Part shown: positions 45,177-54,357 of the stretch, piece by piece
Numbering within the stretch: the first letter of the stretch is position 1
How the letters are laid out: every line of letters begins with the position of its first letter
Assembly (NCBI GenBank): GCA_020630675.1
Contig: JAHDIR010000008.1
Coordinates: 1-64,000, forward strand
DNA: 64,000 nucleotides
Source of the DNA: Bdellovibrionales bacterium
Lineage (GTDB): Bacteria > Bdellovibrionota > Bdellovibrionia > Bdellovibrionales > UBA1609
Reading direction: 5' to 3'
Notes under the pieces: model-generated
Seen by the model: the letters and a program-made list of their open reading frames with translations, nothing else
Databases searched by the model: none
Told to the model about the DNA's origin: nothing
Made by a program: the position numbers and the translations under genes

Positions 45177-47360
45177 ATGACAATGAGCTCCCCAACACCT
45201 ACACACGGGTTTGGCACCATCAAAGGTGTCTTCATTCCAAGCATACTAACTATTCTGGGCGTTGTTTTATTTTTACGTCTTGGTTGGGTCGTCGGCCAAG
45301 CGGGCCTCACCTCGACACTGATCATTATTCTTCTTTCATCTCTTATAACTTTTATTACGGCCCTTTCTATCTCTACTCGTGCCACTGACTCACAAATCGG
45401 CACTGGAGGGTCATACTTTCTTATTTCACGATGCTTTGGTATCGAGCCAGGAGCAGCCGTGGGAATTCCTTTGTACCTGGCACAAGCTCTTGGAATTTCA
45501 TTTTACAGTGTGGGCTTTGCCGAGTCTCTTAAGCTATTCTTTCCAGACATTTCTATTCCCTTAGTGGCTTTTGCTACTTTAGTGGGCTTGACTGTGCTCA
45601 CCTTTATTTCTTCAAGCTTAGCCTTGAAAATGCAAAGCCTTATTCTCATGGCTATTATTTTAGCTTTACTTTCTTTTTGGCTAGGTAGCCCTTTGGAGTC
45701 TACTCAACTAACAGCCACCTCACCCGACACCAACCTTGGTTTCTGGGAAATCTTTGCTGTTTTTTTTCCTGCAGTGACTGGGATTGAAGCTGGCATTTCT
45801 ATGTCGGGTGATTTAAAAGACCCACGCAAGTCCCTTCCTGTGGGCACCATTGCCGCTGTTATTGTCGGAGCCCTGGTTTACATGTTTTGCGCGTTTATGT
45901 TTTCCCAGCTCGCACCAACAGACTTACTTATTTCTAACTCCCTCATTATGACCGAAATTGCTGTTATCTCAATTTTAATTTTTATTGGCCTATGGGGGGC
46001 TACTCTCTCCAGTGCTGTGGGCGCTCTCTTAGGCGCACCAAGAACGCTTCAAGCCTTAGCCATTGATCGCATCGTCCCCAGTTTTTTAGCCAAGGGAACC
46101 AAAGAAACCAACGAACCTCGAATTGCCACTGTCTTTTCATTTTTTATTGCTTCTGCGGGAATTTTGCTCGGCGATCTAAACACGATTGCTTCGATTTTAT
46201 CTATGTTTTTTCTAACCTCTTACGGAGCTCTCAATTTGGTATCAGCCCTTGAGGGCTTAATCGACAACCCTTCTTGGCGCCCTTCCTTTCGAATACCTTG
46301 GTTTATCTCTTTAACAGGTGCCGTACTGTGTTTTGGTGTTATGTTCATGATTAACTCAGGTTATTCATTCATTGCTTTGACAGCCACTGTGCTCATTTAT
46401 TTTTATATGAAAAAGAAAAAGGTGAAGTCAAACTACTCTGATATTCGTAGTGGCCTAATACTTCACCTCACAAGGTATTTTATTTATAAACTAAATACCC
46501 TAAAGTTTGATGCCAGAAACTGGCGACCCAATTTTTTAATTTTTTCAGGCTCCCCCAAATCACGATTTCATTTAATACGATTGGCCGATGCTATAAATCA
46601 TAAGCGTGGATTTATGACCGTTGCCACGATTATTTTAAAAAACAAAGTCAACAAAGAGCATATGTTTAGTCTTGAAGCTTCAATGCGAAACTTTTTAAGT
46701 AAAAATAAAATTAGCGCCTTAAGCAAAGTTATTGAAGCCAGTGCTTTTGCCGAAGGCGCAGGACAACTTATGGAAAGTTATGGGCTAGGAATAGTAAAGC
46801 CAAACAGTATAATTTTAGGTGACACCTCTAACCCGGAACAGATCTCCTCCCATGCAAAAATTATTCGACAGGCTTCTGAAGAAAATAAAAATATCTTAAT
46901 TATAAAAGATGGTCCTACCACTGAAATTGACAGCTCAACTGGAGGACGATCTATAGATGTTTGGTGGAAAGGAAAGGAAGGCAACGCCGACCTCATGTTA
47001 ACTTTGGCTTATATGCTCAAAACCTCTGCTCAGTGGCGAAATGCAAAACTCACTTTAAAAACTATTGTTTTTGATGACGATGAAAAAGAAGGCGTTTCTA
47101 AAAACATTAGTCAGTTTTTAAAAAACAGCAGAGTTCCTGCCGACTACGAAATATACACTAGTGATAAGAACTCTGTCTTTCCTTTGATTATTGAAAAATC
47201 AAAGAACTCTGACATTGTATTTTTAGGCCTTAAAAAGCCCGATGACGAAGAGGACTACACTCAGTATTATAATAATTTTATTAACCAACCGACAACTCTC
47301 AAAACTGTCATTTTTGTTTTAGCTAACGAAAAAATTTCTTTTATGGAAATCTTCAGTTAA
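45177..47360 (+). CDS. SLC12-like cation-chloride/amino acid permease
   Basis: The 727-residue protein begins with 'GTIKGVFIPSILTILGVVLF', the helix 1 signature shared by Na-K-Cl cotransporters, and has about 12 membrane helices to residue 415 ('FFPAVTGIEAGISMSGDLKDPRKSLP' helix 6 region, split in two). A soluble C-terminal domain of about 300 residues follows, ending 'VIFVLANEKISF'. The layout is that of SLC12 proteins within the APC superfamily. The carried ion or amino acid cannot be told from sequence. The start has no clear ribosome binding site. Confidence 0.82.
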   Translation: MTMSSPTPTHGFGTIKGVFIPSILTILGVVLFLRLGWVVGQAGLTSTLIIILLSSLITFITALSISTRATDSQIGTGGSYFLISRCFGIEPGAAVGIPLYLAQALGISFYSVGFAESLKLFFPDISIPLVAFATLVGLTVLTFISSSLALKMQSLILMAIILALLSFWLGSPLESTQLTATSPDTNLGFWEIFAVFFPAVTGIEAGISMSGDLKDPRKSLPVGTIAAVIVGALVYMFCAFMFSQLAPTDLLISNSLIMTEIAVISILIFIGLWGATLSSAVGALLGAPRTLQALAIDRIVPSFLAKGTKETNEPRIATVFSFFIASAGILLGDLNTIASILSMFFLTSYGALNLVSALEGLIDNPSWRPSFRIPWFISLTGAVLCFGVMFMINSGYSFIALTATVLIYFYMKKKKVKSNYSDIRSGLILHLTRYFIYKLNTLKFDARNWRPNFLIFSGSPKSRFHLIRLADAINHKRGFMTVATIILKNKVNKEHMFSLEASMRNFLSKNKISALSKVIEASAFAEGAGQLMESYGLGIVKPNSIILGDTSNPEQISSHAKIIRQASEENKNILIIKDGPTTEIDSSTGGRSIDVWWKGKEGNADLMLTLAYMLKTSAQWRNAKLTLKTIVFDDDEKEGVSKNISQFLKNSRVPADYEIYTSDKNSVFPLIIEKSKNSDIVFLGLKKPDDEEDYTQYYNNFINQPTTLKTVIFVLANEKISFMEIFS

Positions 47361-47710
47361 AAAATTTACTTATTTTTCGGAATGAGTTTAAGCCCAAACC
47401 CAACCATAGAATTAGACAAGGGTATCAGTGCCTTTAGTGGGCAAAGTGTGTCCGGAGAGAAGTGTGTCGGCTCCGTACCTTTGGGAGGCAAAGTGTGTCC
47501 GTACCTTTTAAATGAAAACCAATTAAAAATAAAAGCTTAATGAAAAGCTATTGATAATGTAATTCATTAGTTATTTTAGTAACTTATAGAGTCGCCTTTC
47601 TTTTTCATTTTTAATTTTTTTACGGGCCGGATTTTTATTGAACCCGACCTCTCCCCTCAAGTAAGACTTTTCTTAAATTAAATGAATCAACCAAGATGAG
47701 GTTTAACGGA
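47361..47710 (+). other. Intergenic region upstream of the iron operon with repeat cluster
   Basis: Apart from the repeats at 47441-47508 I see no gene. The 200 bases before tonB are AT-rich and likely hold the operon promoter. I could not find a clear Fur box. Confidence 0.45.
47441..47508 (+). repeat. Cluster of short direct repeats (AAGTGTGTC and TCCGTACCTTT)
   Basis: GCAAAGTGTGTCCG occurs at 47441-47454 and 47488-47501, with a third related AAGTGTGTCGG between them. TCCGTACCTTT occurs at 47472-47482 and 47498-47508. The local G/C-rich repeats contrast with AT-rich surroundings and look like a mosaic intergenic repeat that may recur elsewhere in the genome. Confidence 0.6.
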
Positions 47711-48319
47711 ATGGCCGCTTTACAAAAAATAAACTTCCCCCCTCTTCCTCTTATTAGAAATAATAAAGAGGTCTCCTGCCTAAGCCTTTCCATCGTTTTT
47801 CACTTAGCTTTAGTCGCAAGCCTTTTTTTAAGCAACTCCCATAAAAACGTAATGACTTTAAATTCTCAAGAGCAGTTTATCTCTTTTGAGGTCACTCCTC
47901 GCGCCCGCGCCAAAGGCCAAAAGAAAAAAACAAGCCAAGTGGTTCGACCTCAACTTGTAAAATCTCAAGACACTCAACAACCGAACTTGCTTAAGAAAAA
48001 ATCGATCATTCACTCTACCGGAGGAGCTACTAGCTCTCAAACTCAAGTTGTCACAAAAAACTTTAATAAGAATATCCTTAATAATATCCCCCCTCGTTAC
48101 CCTAACATTGCCCTTCGAAAGGGTTGGCAAGGCAAAGTTTTACTAGGCTTAATTGTTGGACCTGACGGAAAAATTCAAAAAGTAAATGTTTTAAACTCCT
48201 CTCCTTTTTCTGTCCTCAATCAAGCTGCGGTCACAGCGGCTAAAAATTGGAAATTTAAACCCGACCACCAAGGCCAAGCCTTTAAAGTTAAAAAAGAAAT
48301 TATTTTTGCCATTCAATAA
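47711..48319 (+). CDS. tonB: TonB energy-transducing protein
   Basis: The 202-residue protein has one N-terminal membrane helix ('LSLSIVFHLALVASLFLS') holding Ser-x3-His (SIVFH), the residue pair by which TonB responds to ExbB/ExbD. A short Lys/Pro/Gln linker follows, then a TonB C-terminal domain ('IPPRYPNIALRKGWQGKVLL', 'AAVTAAKNWKFKP'). It carries proton-motive energy to outer-membrane receptors. It leads an operon that includes such a receptor. ATG at 47711 has GAGG nine bases upstream; ATG at 47696 is the alternative. No exbB/exbD is near. Confidence 0.88.
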   Translation: MAALQKINFPPLPLIRNNKEVSCLSLSIVFHLALVASLFLSNSHKNVMTLNSQEQFISFEVTPRARAKGQKKKTSQVVRPQLVKSQDTQQPNLLKKKSIIHSTGGATSSQTQVVTKNFNKNILNNIPPRYPNIALRKGWQGKVLLGLIVGPDGKIQKVNVLNSSPFSVLNQAAVTAAKNWKFKPDHQGQAFKVKKEIIFAIQ

Positions 48320-48334
48320 AAAAGGAATTTTAAA

Positions 48335-49942
48335 ATGAAAAAAATATGTGTAATTTTGTCTCTTGTATTTTTCTACCAGTGGAGTGCTGCCCTTCCTTCG
48401 GTTTATCAAGCTAAGGGGGAACTTAATCGCCTAAAAGCAAGCACCAGCTCTCATCAAAAAGTACAGCCCCTCACTTATGACTTTAATAGTCGTTTTGATA
48501 ACGAAAGTAGCGTAAGTTATACCGGACAAACCTTTCGACTCGTTTTGTTAAGACGACTTACTAAATACATGAAGTCGCAAACTAGGTCAGCCTACAGAGG
48601 CACTGAACAACAAGCTCTAGTGAGCTTACAAAGCCACTTAAGCTATCGAGCTAATGCCCGGTTCAATGCCCCCGCAGCCATCAACGCTCTAAGTCCTCAC
48701 AATATCACTGCCAAAAACGTATTGGGCGACTCCTTAAATTTACTTGAAGACAATTATATGGACGCCATTAGTGCTGATCGTCCCAGCAAAAATTTATCTG
48801 AAAAAATAGCAGGCAATGAAGACAAACACCCTTTAATACATGGCCGATTATTAGGCTGGAACAGTGGCATGGTCGAAGGACTGTCTTTATCTGAAATGAA
48901 TACCGACGGTAAAAATGATGGCTTTATCGAACCAGAAGATCTTGTTAGCGCTTTTTTTAAAATATGGGCCTATAACGCCTCTTCCGCCCCTACATTTGTA
49001 GTCAATAATGGCCCAACAGGTGTTGAACGCATCAAAAAAGCCAGCGTAACAAAATCTGGTTTGGATTTAGCACAGCTGACAGAAAAGTTTTTAATGGGCG
49101 CGGTTGTTTTTTCTCAAATAGCCAATGATTACCTTAACGATCTTATTCCTGGTTCAGGCTTGAATGTTGATAACTCACAACAGGCCAAAAATGGAAGCAA
49201 AAACTACACCCGACTTGAGCATCACTGGGACGAAGGCTTTGGCTATCTCGGGGCCCCCAGAGATTTCGCCAGCTACACTGATAAACAAGTCTATGAAGGG
49301 CTTTCCATCGATACTGATGAAGATCAAGCCATCTCTGTACACAAAGAGCTTGTTCTTGGTAAAATTATCAAAAACGCCTCACGTTTTGATCTGAAATCTA
49401 AAGAATTATGTGAATTGGCCCAAACTGAAAACCTGCAGGGCTGTCAGGTTCTTGAATTATCATCAGCTATTATTCAGTCAGCTGTATTAGGCCGTCAGGC
49501 TATCTCTCAGCAACCTAAATTTTATATGAGACAAGTAAAATCTTATGCCGCTGTTCTGATAGGGGCTGTTGAAAAAACTTTGGCCATTACAACTCTTCAT
49601 TATATTAACCAAACTCTTAAAGAAATGAGTGAGTACAACTCAGCAGAATACAGCTTTGCAAGTTACTCTAAATATTGGAGTGAAATGAAAGGCTTTGCCC
49701 TATCTTTTCAATTTAACCCACATTCACAATTAAGCTTAAATACTTTTGAAAAAATGCACAACCTTATGCAAGACAGCCCGACACTTTTAACTCCTCAAGA
49801 AAACAAAGGTCACTCTAACTGCTTGGTTAACATAACAAGTAAGACAACTTCCCCTAGCTGCTATCAACAAAGACTTATAGAAGCTAGAAAAATTTTACAA
49901 ACACACTTTAAATTCAGTGACTACCTCGTAGATAAAATTTAA
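48335..49942 (+). CDS. DUF4856-family exported protein of the iron locus
   Basis: The 535-residue product has a signal peptide ('VILSLVFFYQWSAALP'). It shows the DUF4856 pattern: 'VSYTGQTFRLVLLRRLTKYM' early, 'QLTEKFLMGAVVFSQ' and the conserved 'RLEHHWDEGFGYLGAP' (residues 294-308). DUF4856 proteins are often next to imelysins and TonB receptors, but their role is unknown. Residues 191-202 (D-x3-D-G-x-I-x3-D) look like an EF-hand calcium loop. AAGGA precedes the start, 15 bases after tonB. Confidence 0.8.
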   Translation: MKKICVILSLVFFYQWSAALPSVYQAKGELNRLKASTSSHQKVQPLTYDFNSRFDNESSVSYTGQTFRLVLLRRLTKYMKSQTRSAYRGTEQQALVSLQSHLSYRANARFNAPAAINALSPHNITAKNVLGDSLNLLEDNYMDAISADRPSKNLSEKIAGNEDKHPLIHGRLLGWNSGMVEGLSLSEMNTDGKNDGFIEPEDLVSAFFKIWAYNASSAPTFVVNNGPTGVERIKKASVTKSGLDLAQLTEKFLMGAVVFSQIANDYLNDLIPGSGLNVDNSQQAKNGSKNYTRLEHHWDEGFGYLGAPRDFASYTDKQVYEGLSIDTDEDQAISVHKELVLGKIIKNASRFDLKSKELCELAQTENLQGCQVLELSSAIIQSAVLGRQAISQQPKFYMRQVKSYAAVLIGAVEKTLAITTLHYINQTLKEMSEYNSAEYSFASYSKYWSEMKGFALSFQFNPHSQLSLNTFEKMHNLMQDSPTLLTPQENKGHSNCLVNITSKTTSPSCYQQRLIEARKILQTHFKFSDYLVDKI

Positions 49943-49962
49943 CCCCCACTTAAAGGAAACGT

Positions 49963-51177
49963 ATGAAAACTCTGATCTTATTTTTAGTTCTAACCACTCT
50001 TTTATCTTTTCACTCAAAAGATGTGAAAAGCTCTGGTAAAATTTCAAAAAAGAACCTCCGCAACTTTATTGAAAACCAAGCCACTCATGTTATTTACCCC
50101 ACCTACATAAAAATGAACCAAACAGCTGTGGCCTTAAATAATGAAATTATAAACCAATGCTCTTCGCCAGAAAATTTTTCTTTTGAACCACTCAAACCCT
50201 TATATGTTGACTATATTAAAGCCTTTCATTTTTCTGAGGCCTTTCAAGTTGGACGAGTTCAAAGAGGTGCTGGTGAAATTGCCGAACGCCTTTATGCCCA
50301 CCCCCATATAAATTTAATAAAAGTTGATATCGAAGTGGCTAGATATGCTAACTCTAACACTATTGAGTTTGATAAAATAGCCAACGCCATGGGTTTGGGG
50401 GCTTTGGATTATCTTTTATTTGAAACCTCTTTACAAAACGACTGTTTGACCTGTGGACAGCCCTTACTTCAAAGCTGGAACAATTTACCAGATTTACAAA
50501 AAATAACTTCTAGATGTGCTTATATGAAATTTGTCAGTCAGCAATTAGTCAACGACACAACAAGCCTTGTTCAGTCTTGGACTCCGCAAGCTGGTAAATT
50601 TGAACGCTCTGAAAGCTTTACAACAGACATCATATCTTTAAAGGAGTTTACTGTAAAATCAGCCAAGGCCTTTGGCTTTCTTGCCAAGCAATTAAAAGAT
50701 GATCGCGTTGGTATTCCTTCAGGTTTTTTATCTGAGCGTTGCGGGTCAACATCGTGCCCTGGGGATTCAGAGCATATCACATCTGGATTGTCTATTTTAT
50801 CTCTAATTCAAAGCTTAAAGGGTTCTCTTGTTTTTTTAAATGCCAGCAGCTTTGATGCTGACTACAACCCAACGGCTAATCATTATGGATTTAATCAAAT
50901 TCTAGCCCTTAAAGGTCAACCTGCTATCGGCGTAGATATGACAGCTAAGATCAAAAATGCCATACAAAACTTATCAAAGAACCTTGACTCCAACATTTTT
51001 GAAATGACTCAAGGCTATCGTAAAGAAGATTGTAAAGCCTCTACCAGCCAAAACCGAAATATTGAAATTTGCTCTTTATACCAAGATATCAAACAAGTTT
51101 CAGATCTCTATAAAAATCAGTTTTTAAATGCCGTAGATCTTGGCAAGCCAAGCTCTGAAACTGCCGAAGCTGACTAA
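49963..51177 (+). CDS. Imelysin-family (M75-like) iron-regulated protein
   Basis: The 404-residue product has a signal peptide ('LILFLVLTTLLSFHSKDVKS'). It follows the imelysin pattern: 'HVIYPTYIKMNQTAVALNNEI' in the first helix, 'FHFSEAFQVGRV', and 'AMGLGALDYLLFE' (compare 'GLGALEYLLF'). Known members such as IrpA and EfeO bind iron or take part in its uptake in the periplasm. Four cysteines in 'NDCLTCGQ' and 'SERCGSTSCPG' may be disulfides. It sits 20 bases after the DUF4856 gene, with AAAGGAAA upstream. Confidence 0.78.
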   Translation: MKTLILFLVLTTLLSFHSKDVKSSGKISKKNLRNFIENQATHVIYPTYIKMNQTAVALNNEIINQCSSPENFSFEPLKPLYVDYIKAFHFSEAFQVGRVQRGAGEIAERLYAHPHINLIKVDIEVARYANSNTIEFDKIANAMGLGALDYLLFETSLQNDCLTCGQPLLQSWNNLPDLQKITSRCAYMKFVSQQLVNDTTSLVQSWTPQAGKFERSESFTTDIISLKEFTVKSAKAFGFLAKQLKDDRVGIPSGFLSERCGSTSCPGDSEHITSGLSILSLIQSLKGSLVFLNASSFDADYNPTANHYGFNQILALKGQPAIGVDMTAKIKNAIQNLSKNLDSNIFEMTQGYRKEDCKASTSQNRNIEICSLYQDIKQVSDLYKNQFLNAVDLGKPSSETAEAD

Positions 51178-51197
51178 TCACTAATTAAGGATACGAA

Positions 51198-53459
51198 ATG
51201 AAAACCACTGTTGCTGTAACCTTCCACATATTCATGCTCTTGCTCACACAGGGATCTTTCGCTCAAGATTTATCAAACAACAGCTCTAAACTCTCTGTTA
51301 ATAAGGATAAAATCGAGTCTGAAACCTCGACAGAAGTTAAAGATGACCCTTCTAGCTCTGTAGAGTCTATCTACGTTTTTGGCTCAAAAGATAAAACCTT
51401 CATGACCCCTGGCTCGGCCCAATTTGTTCCCAAAGAAGAAGTTAAAAAGCTAGATTACACAGACCCGACAAGAGCCTTACAGACGGTGCCTGGAGTTTAT
51501 ATTCAGGAAGAAGATGGCTTGGGCTTGAGAGCAAATATTGGCTTAAGAGGAGCCACTCCTCATCGTAGTAAAAAAATCACTCTTATGGAAGACGGCGTAC
51601 TTATTGGCCCAGCACCTTACTCTGCCCCAGCGGCTTATTTTTTTCCCAATCTTTTAAAAACAGAAGCCATTGAAGTTTTTAAAGGTTTTTCCTCGGTGGT
51701 TTACGGCCCCAACTCCATCGGTGGTGCTGTTAATTTTACCACCACGCAAATAGGAGAGCGGCAGGAAAATACGGCCGAAGTGACTATTGGTCGTGTTCGA
51801 AAGTACCGGGCCCTTTCTACGGGGCCTCTTTCAAAAAAATGGAGCTATCTTTTAGATGTAAGCCGTTTAGACTCAAGTGGCATCAAAACTCTTCCCGACG
51901 GAGATCGTACGGGTTTTTACAAAAATGATGTTTTGTTTAAAACCAGATATAAAATTAACAAGAAACAAAGCTTGTCGATAAAAACTTCTTTTTCAGAAGA
52001 AAACTCCCGAGAAACTTACCTTGGCCTTTCTGAAGCCGACTTTGCGACAAGCCCTTACTCACGTTACGCCGCCAGTGCTAATGACCGGTTAGAATGGAAA
52101 CACCAGCAGTTTCAACTGCGCCACCAATGGCAAGCTAATAACTCTGTAAAAGTTAACTCTGTGGCCTACTACCACCAATTTGATCGCTTATGGTCCAAGC
52201 TAGATCGCTTTAGAGATGGCTCGACACTTAATGATAATATAAACCCAAACTCTGATGAATACGAAGAGCACTATGGTGAAATCCTAAAAGGGAATGATGA
52301 CTCATTACTTAGCAGTGGCGATGATTATTTATACATAGGTAATAATGATCGTACCTATTATAGTAGCGGTCTACAAATCGCAGGAGAGGTGGTCAATTCC
52401 TTTGGGCCCGGAACTCTTCAAACCAACACTGGTGTTCGATTGCATCAAGACCGCATTACCCGTAATCACACACGAGATACTGTGAAAATGATCGACGGAA
52501 AGCTTGAGTCGGCCAGCGATGAGTTTGCTCAAGAAGTAGTACAAAATGGACAAAACAGAGACCGTGCTCGCGCTTTTACTTATTTTTTAAAACAAGAGTA
52601 TGACTTTGCCAACGGTTGGCTTCTCAACTGGGGCGGTCGCTATGAATACATCGATACCCGAAGAATTAATTTTGGTGATAACAATGCTAGAACAAATAAT
52701 TTTCAAGAAGTTTGGGCACCCGGCGTTGGTATACAATACTCACCTCATGCCCGTGTCAACTTAATAGCAGGCATAAACCAAGGGAGATCAGCGGTGGCCC
52801 CTGGGCAAGACAGCACAATTCGTCCTGAAAAAAGCACCAATTACGAACTTGGAGCCAAGTACAACGGCCCTTCTCTTCGGGGAGAGGTCATTGGTTTTTT
52901 TAGCGACTATCAAAACATAAAAGGCTTTTGCTCTTTTTCAACGGGTTGTGAAAATGAAGATATCGACAAAGAGTTTAACGGAGGACAAGCTAAAATTTAC
53001 GGACTAGAGACATCAATCAGCTCTGATTTTAGCGCAGGCAGTGTTCAACTTCCAGTCAGCCTCACATATACCTATACCATCGCTCAGTTTGCCGACAACT
53101 TAGAAAGTGATAATAGCGAATGGGGTATTGGCCTTATTCGCGATGGTGACCCTTTACCTTATATTCCGCAAAACAAAATCTCCTTGTCAGCTGGTGCTAA
53201 CTATAAAAAGTTTGCCAGTGCTGTTCGTTACAACTGGCAATCTAAGGTTTTCGATCAATCGGCGTCAGAAAACAGAAAAGTGGTTGATGGTTTTTCTTTT
53301 GTAGATGTGATTACTAAATATAAATATTCGAGAAAAAGTGAAATTTTAATGAGCGTTGATAACCTTTTTGCCAACGATTATGTGGTGTCCTTGAGACCTT
53401 TTGGAGCACGACCAGGAAAACCTCGAAGCGTTAACATCGGCTTTCGACATGCCTTTTGA
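51198..53459 (+). CDS. TonB-dependent receptor, FecA-like
   Basis: The 753-residue receptor has a signal peptide to about residue 22, a plug domain ('VPGVYIQEEDGLGLRANIGLRG', 'KKITLMEDGVLIGPAPYSAP', 'VYGPNSIGGAVNF', each given in part) and a 22-strand-type barrel ending in 'RSVNIGFRHAF' with the C-terminal Phe. The plug resembles FecA (ferric dicitrate) and relatives. Substrate is probably a ferric chelate, from the imelysin context. No FecIR regulator is near and no long N-terminal signalling domain is visible. Confidence 0.9.
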   Translation: MKTTVAVTFHIFMLLLTQGSFAQDLSNNSSKLSVNKDKIESETSTEVKDDPSSSVESIYVFGSKDKTFMTPGSAQFVPKEEVKKLDYTDPTRALQTVPGVYIQEEDGLGLRANIGLRGATPHRSKKITLMEDGVLIGPAPYSAPAAYFFPNLLKTEAIEVFKGFSSVVYGPNSIGGAVNFTTTQIGERQENTAEVTIGRVRKYRALSTGPLSKKWSYLLDVSRLDSSGIKTLPDGDRTGFYKNDVLFKTRYKINKKQSLSIKTSFSEENSRETYLGLSEADFATSPYSRYAASANDRLEWKHQQFQLRHQWQANNSVKVNSVAYYHQFDRLWSKLDRFRDGSTLNDNINPNSDEYEEHYGEILKGNDDSLLSSGDDYLYIGNNDRTYYSSGLQIAGEVVNSFGPGTLQTNTGVRLHQDRITRNHTRDTVKMIDGKLESASDEFAQEVVQNGQNRDRARAFTYFLKQEYDFANGWLLNWGGRYEYIDTRRINFGDNNARTNNFQEVWAPGVGIQYSPHARVNLIAGINQGRSAVAPGQDSTIRPEKSTNYELGAKYNGPSLRGEVIGFFSDYQNIKGFCSFSTGCENEDIDKEFNGGQAKIYGLETSISSDFSAGSVQLPVSLTYTYTIAQFADNLESDNSEWGIGLIRDGDPLPYIPQNKISLSAGANYKKFASAVRYNWQSKVFDQSASENRKVVDGFSFVDVITKYKYSRKSEILMSVDNLFANDYVVSLRPFGARPGKPRSVNIGFRHAF

Positions 53460-54357
53460 TGCTGTTCAAATTTTAGTGGGTCATTTTTTTGACCCGGCTC
53501 ACAGGTTGTTCTTACCAACTGTAGCCGCTTCTCTTTTAATGGTCACTGTAGTCTGTGCACTGTCTTATCGCCATAATTTTAAAAACTTAAAAAATGGTTT
53601 CTTTTCCAAAAAAGTTTGGTCACACCCATCCTCTCGCCTAGATATTCAAATTTTTTTATTTAATAATTTTTTTCGTTTCTTAGCCTTGTCTCTTTTTTCA
53701 GGCCTGTTGATTTCATCCTACGAATTATCTTTAAAGGCTTTGTCTTTCTTAAATTTATTTTTTGGATCTGAGTTTCAAGGTTTAAGCCAAAACTCTTTCG
53801 TACAAAAGTTATCTTTTACAGCTCTATCATTTACCCTCCTCGATTTTTTTCGTTTTATTCAACATTATTGTATGCATAAAGTTCCTTTTCTTTGGCGTTA
53901 TCACAGAGTTCACCATTCGGCAGAAGTTCTAACCCCGCTCACTCTCACACGAATACATCCTATAGAAATGTTTATTGGCCTATTTAGATCCACCTTAGCT
54001 GTGTCTTTATCTACGGCCTTATTCATTTACCTTTTTAGAGTGCCCGTGCATGGCTTAGAAATTGTTGGAGTTAATTTATTTGGCTTTGCTTTTAATGTTT
54101 TAGGTTCCAACATTAGACACTCACACTTTTGGTTATCTTTTGGTTCCTTAGAACATATTTTTATGAGCCCAGCACAACATCAAATTCACCACAGTTCTTT
54201 ATTAAAACATCGAGATAAAAATTTTGGCATAGCCTTTTCTTTTTGGGACAAACTGTTTGGAAGTTTTGTTGCGACCCAAGCCTCGCCACCAAAAAACTTA
54301 CCCATGGGTGTTGAAAACTTCAAAGCCACAAACCTATGGAGAATGATCAAACCGTGA
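53449..54357 (+). CDS. Fatty acid hydroxylase / sterol desaturase family membrane protein
   Basis: The product has 302 residues from the ATG at 53449, which overlaps the receptor stop by 11 bases. It has about five membrane helices and the three di-iron histidine clusters: 'FIQHYCMHKVPF' (HxxxH), 'YHRVHHSAE' (HxxHH) and 'QHQIHHSSL' (HxxHH), plus a His in 'TRIHPIEM'. Family members hydroxylate or desaturate lipids using a di-iron centre and oxygen. Its place inside an iron-uptake operon is unusual. Confidence 0.85.
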   Translation: MPFDAVQILVGHFFDPAHRLFLPTVAASLLMVTVVCALSYRHNFKNLKNGFFSKKVWSHPSSRLDIQIFLFNNFFRFLALSLFSGLLISSYELSLKALSFLNLFFGSEFQGLSQNSFVQKLSFTALSFTLLDFFRFIQHYCMHKVPFLWRYHRVHHSAEVLTPLTLTRIHPIEMFIGLFRSTLAVSLSTALFIYLFRVPVHGLEIVGVNLFGFAFNVLGSNIRHSHFWLSFGSLEHIFMSPAQHQIHHSSLLKHRDKNFGIAFSFWDKLFGSFVATQASPPKNLPMGVENFKATNLWRMIKP

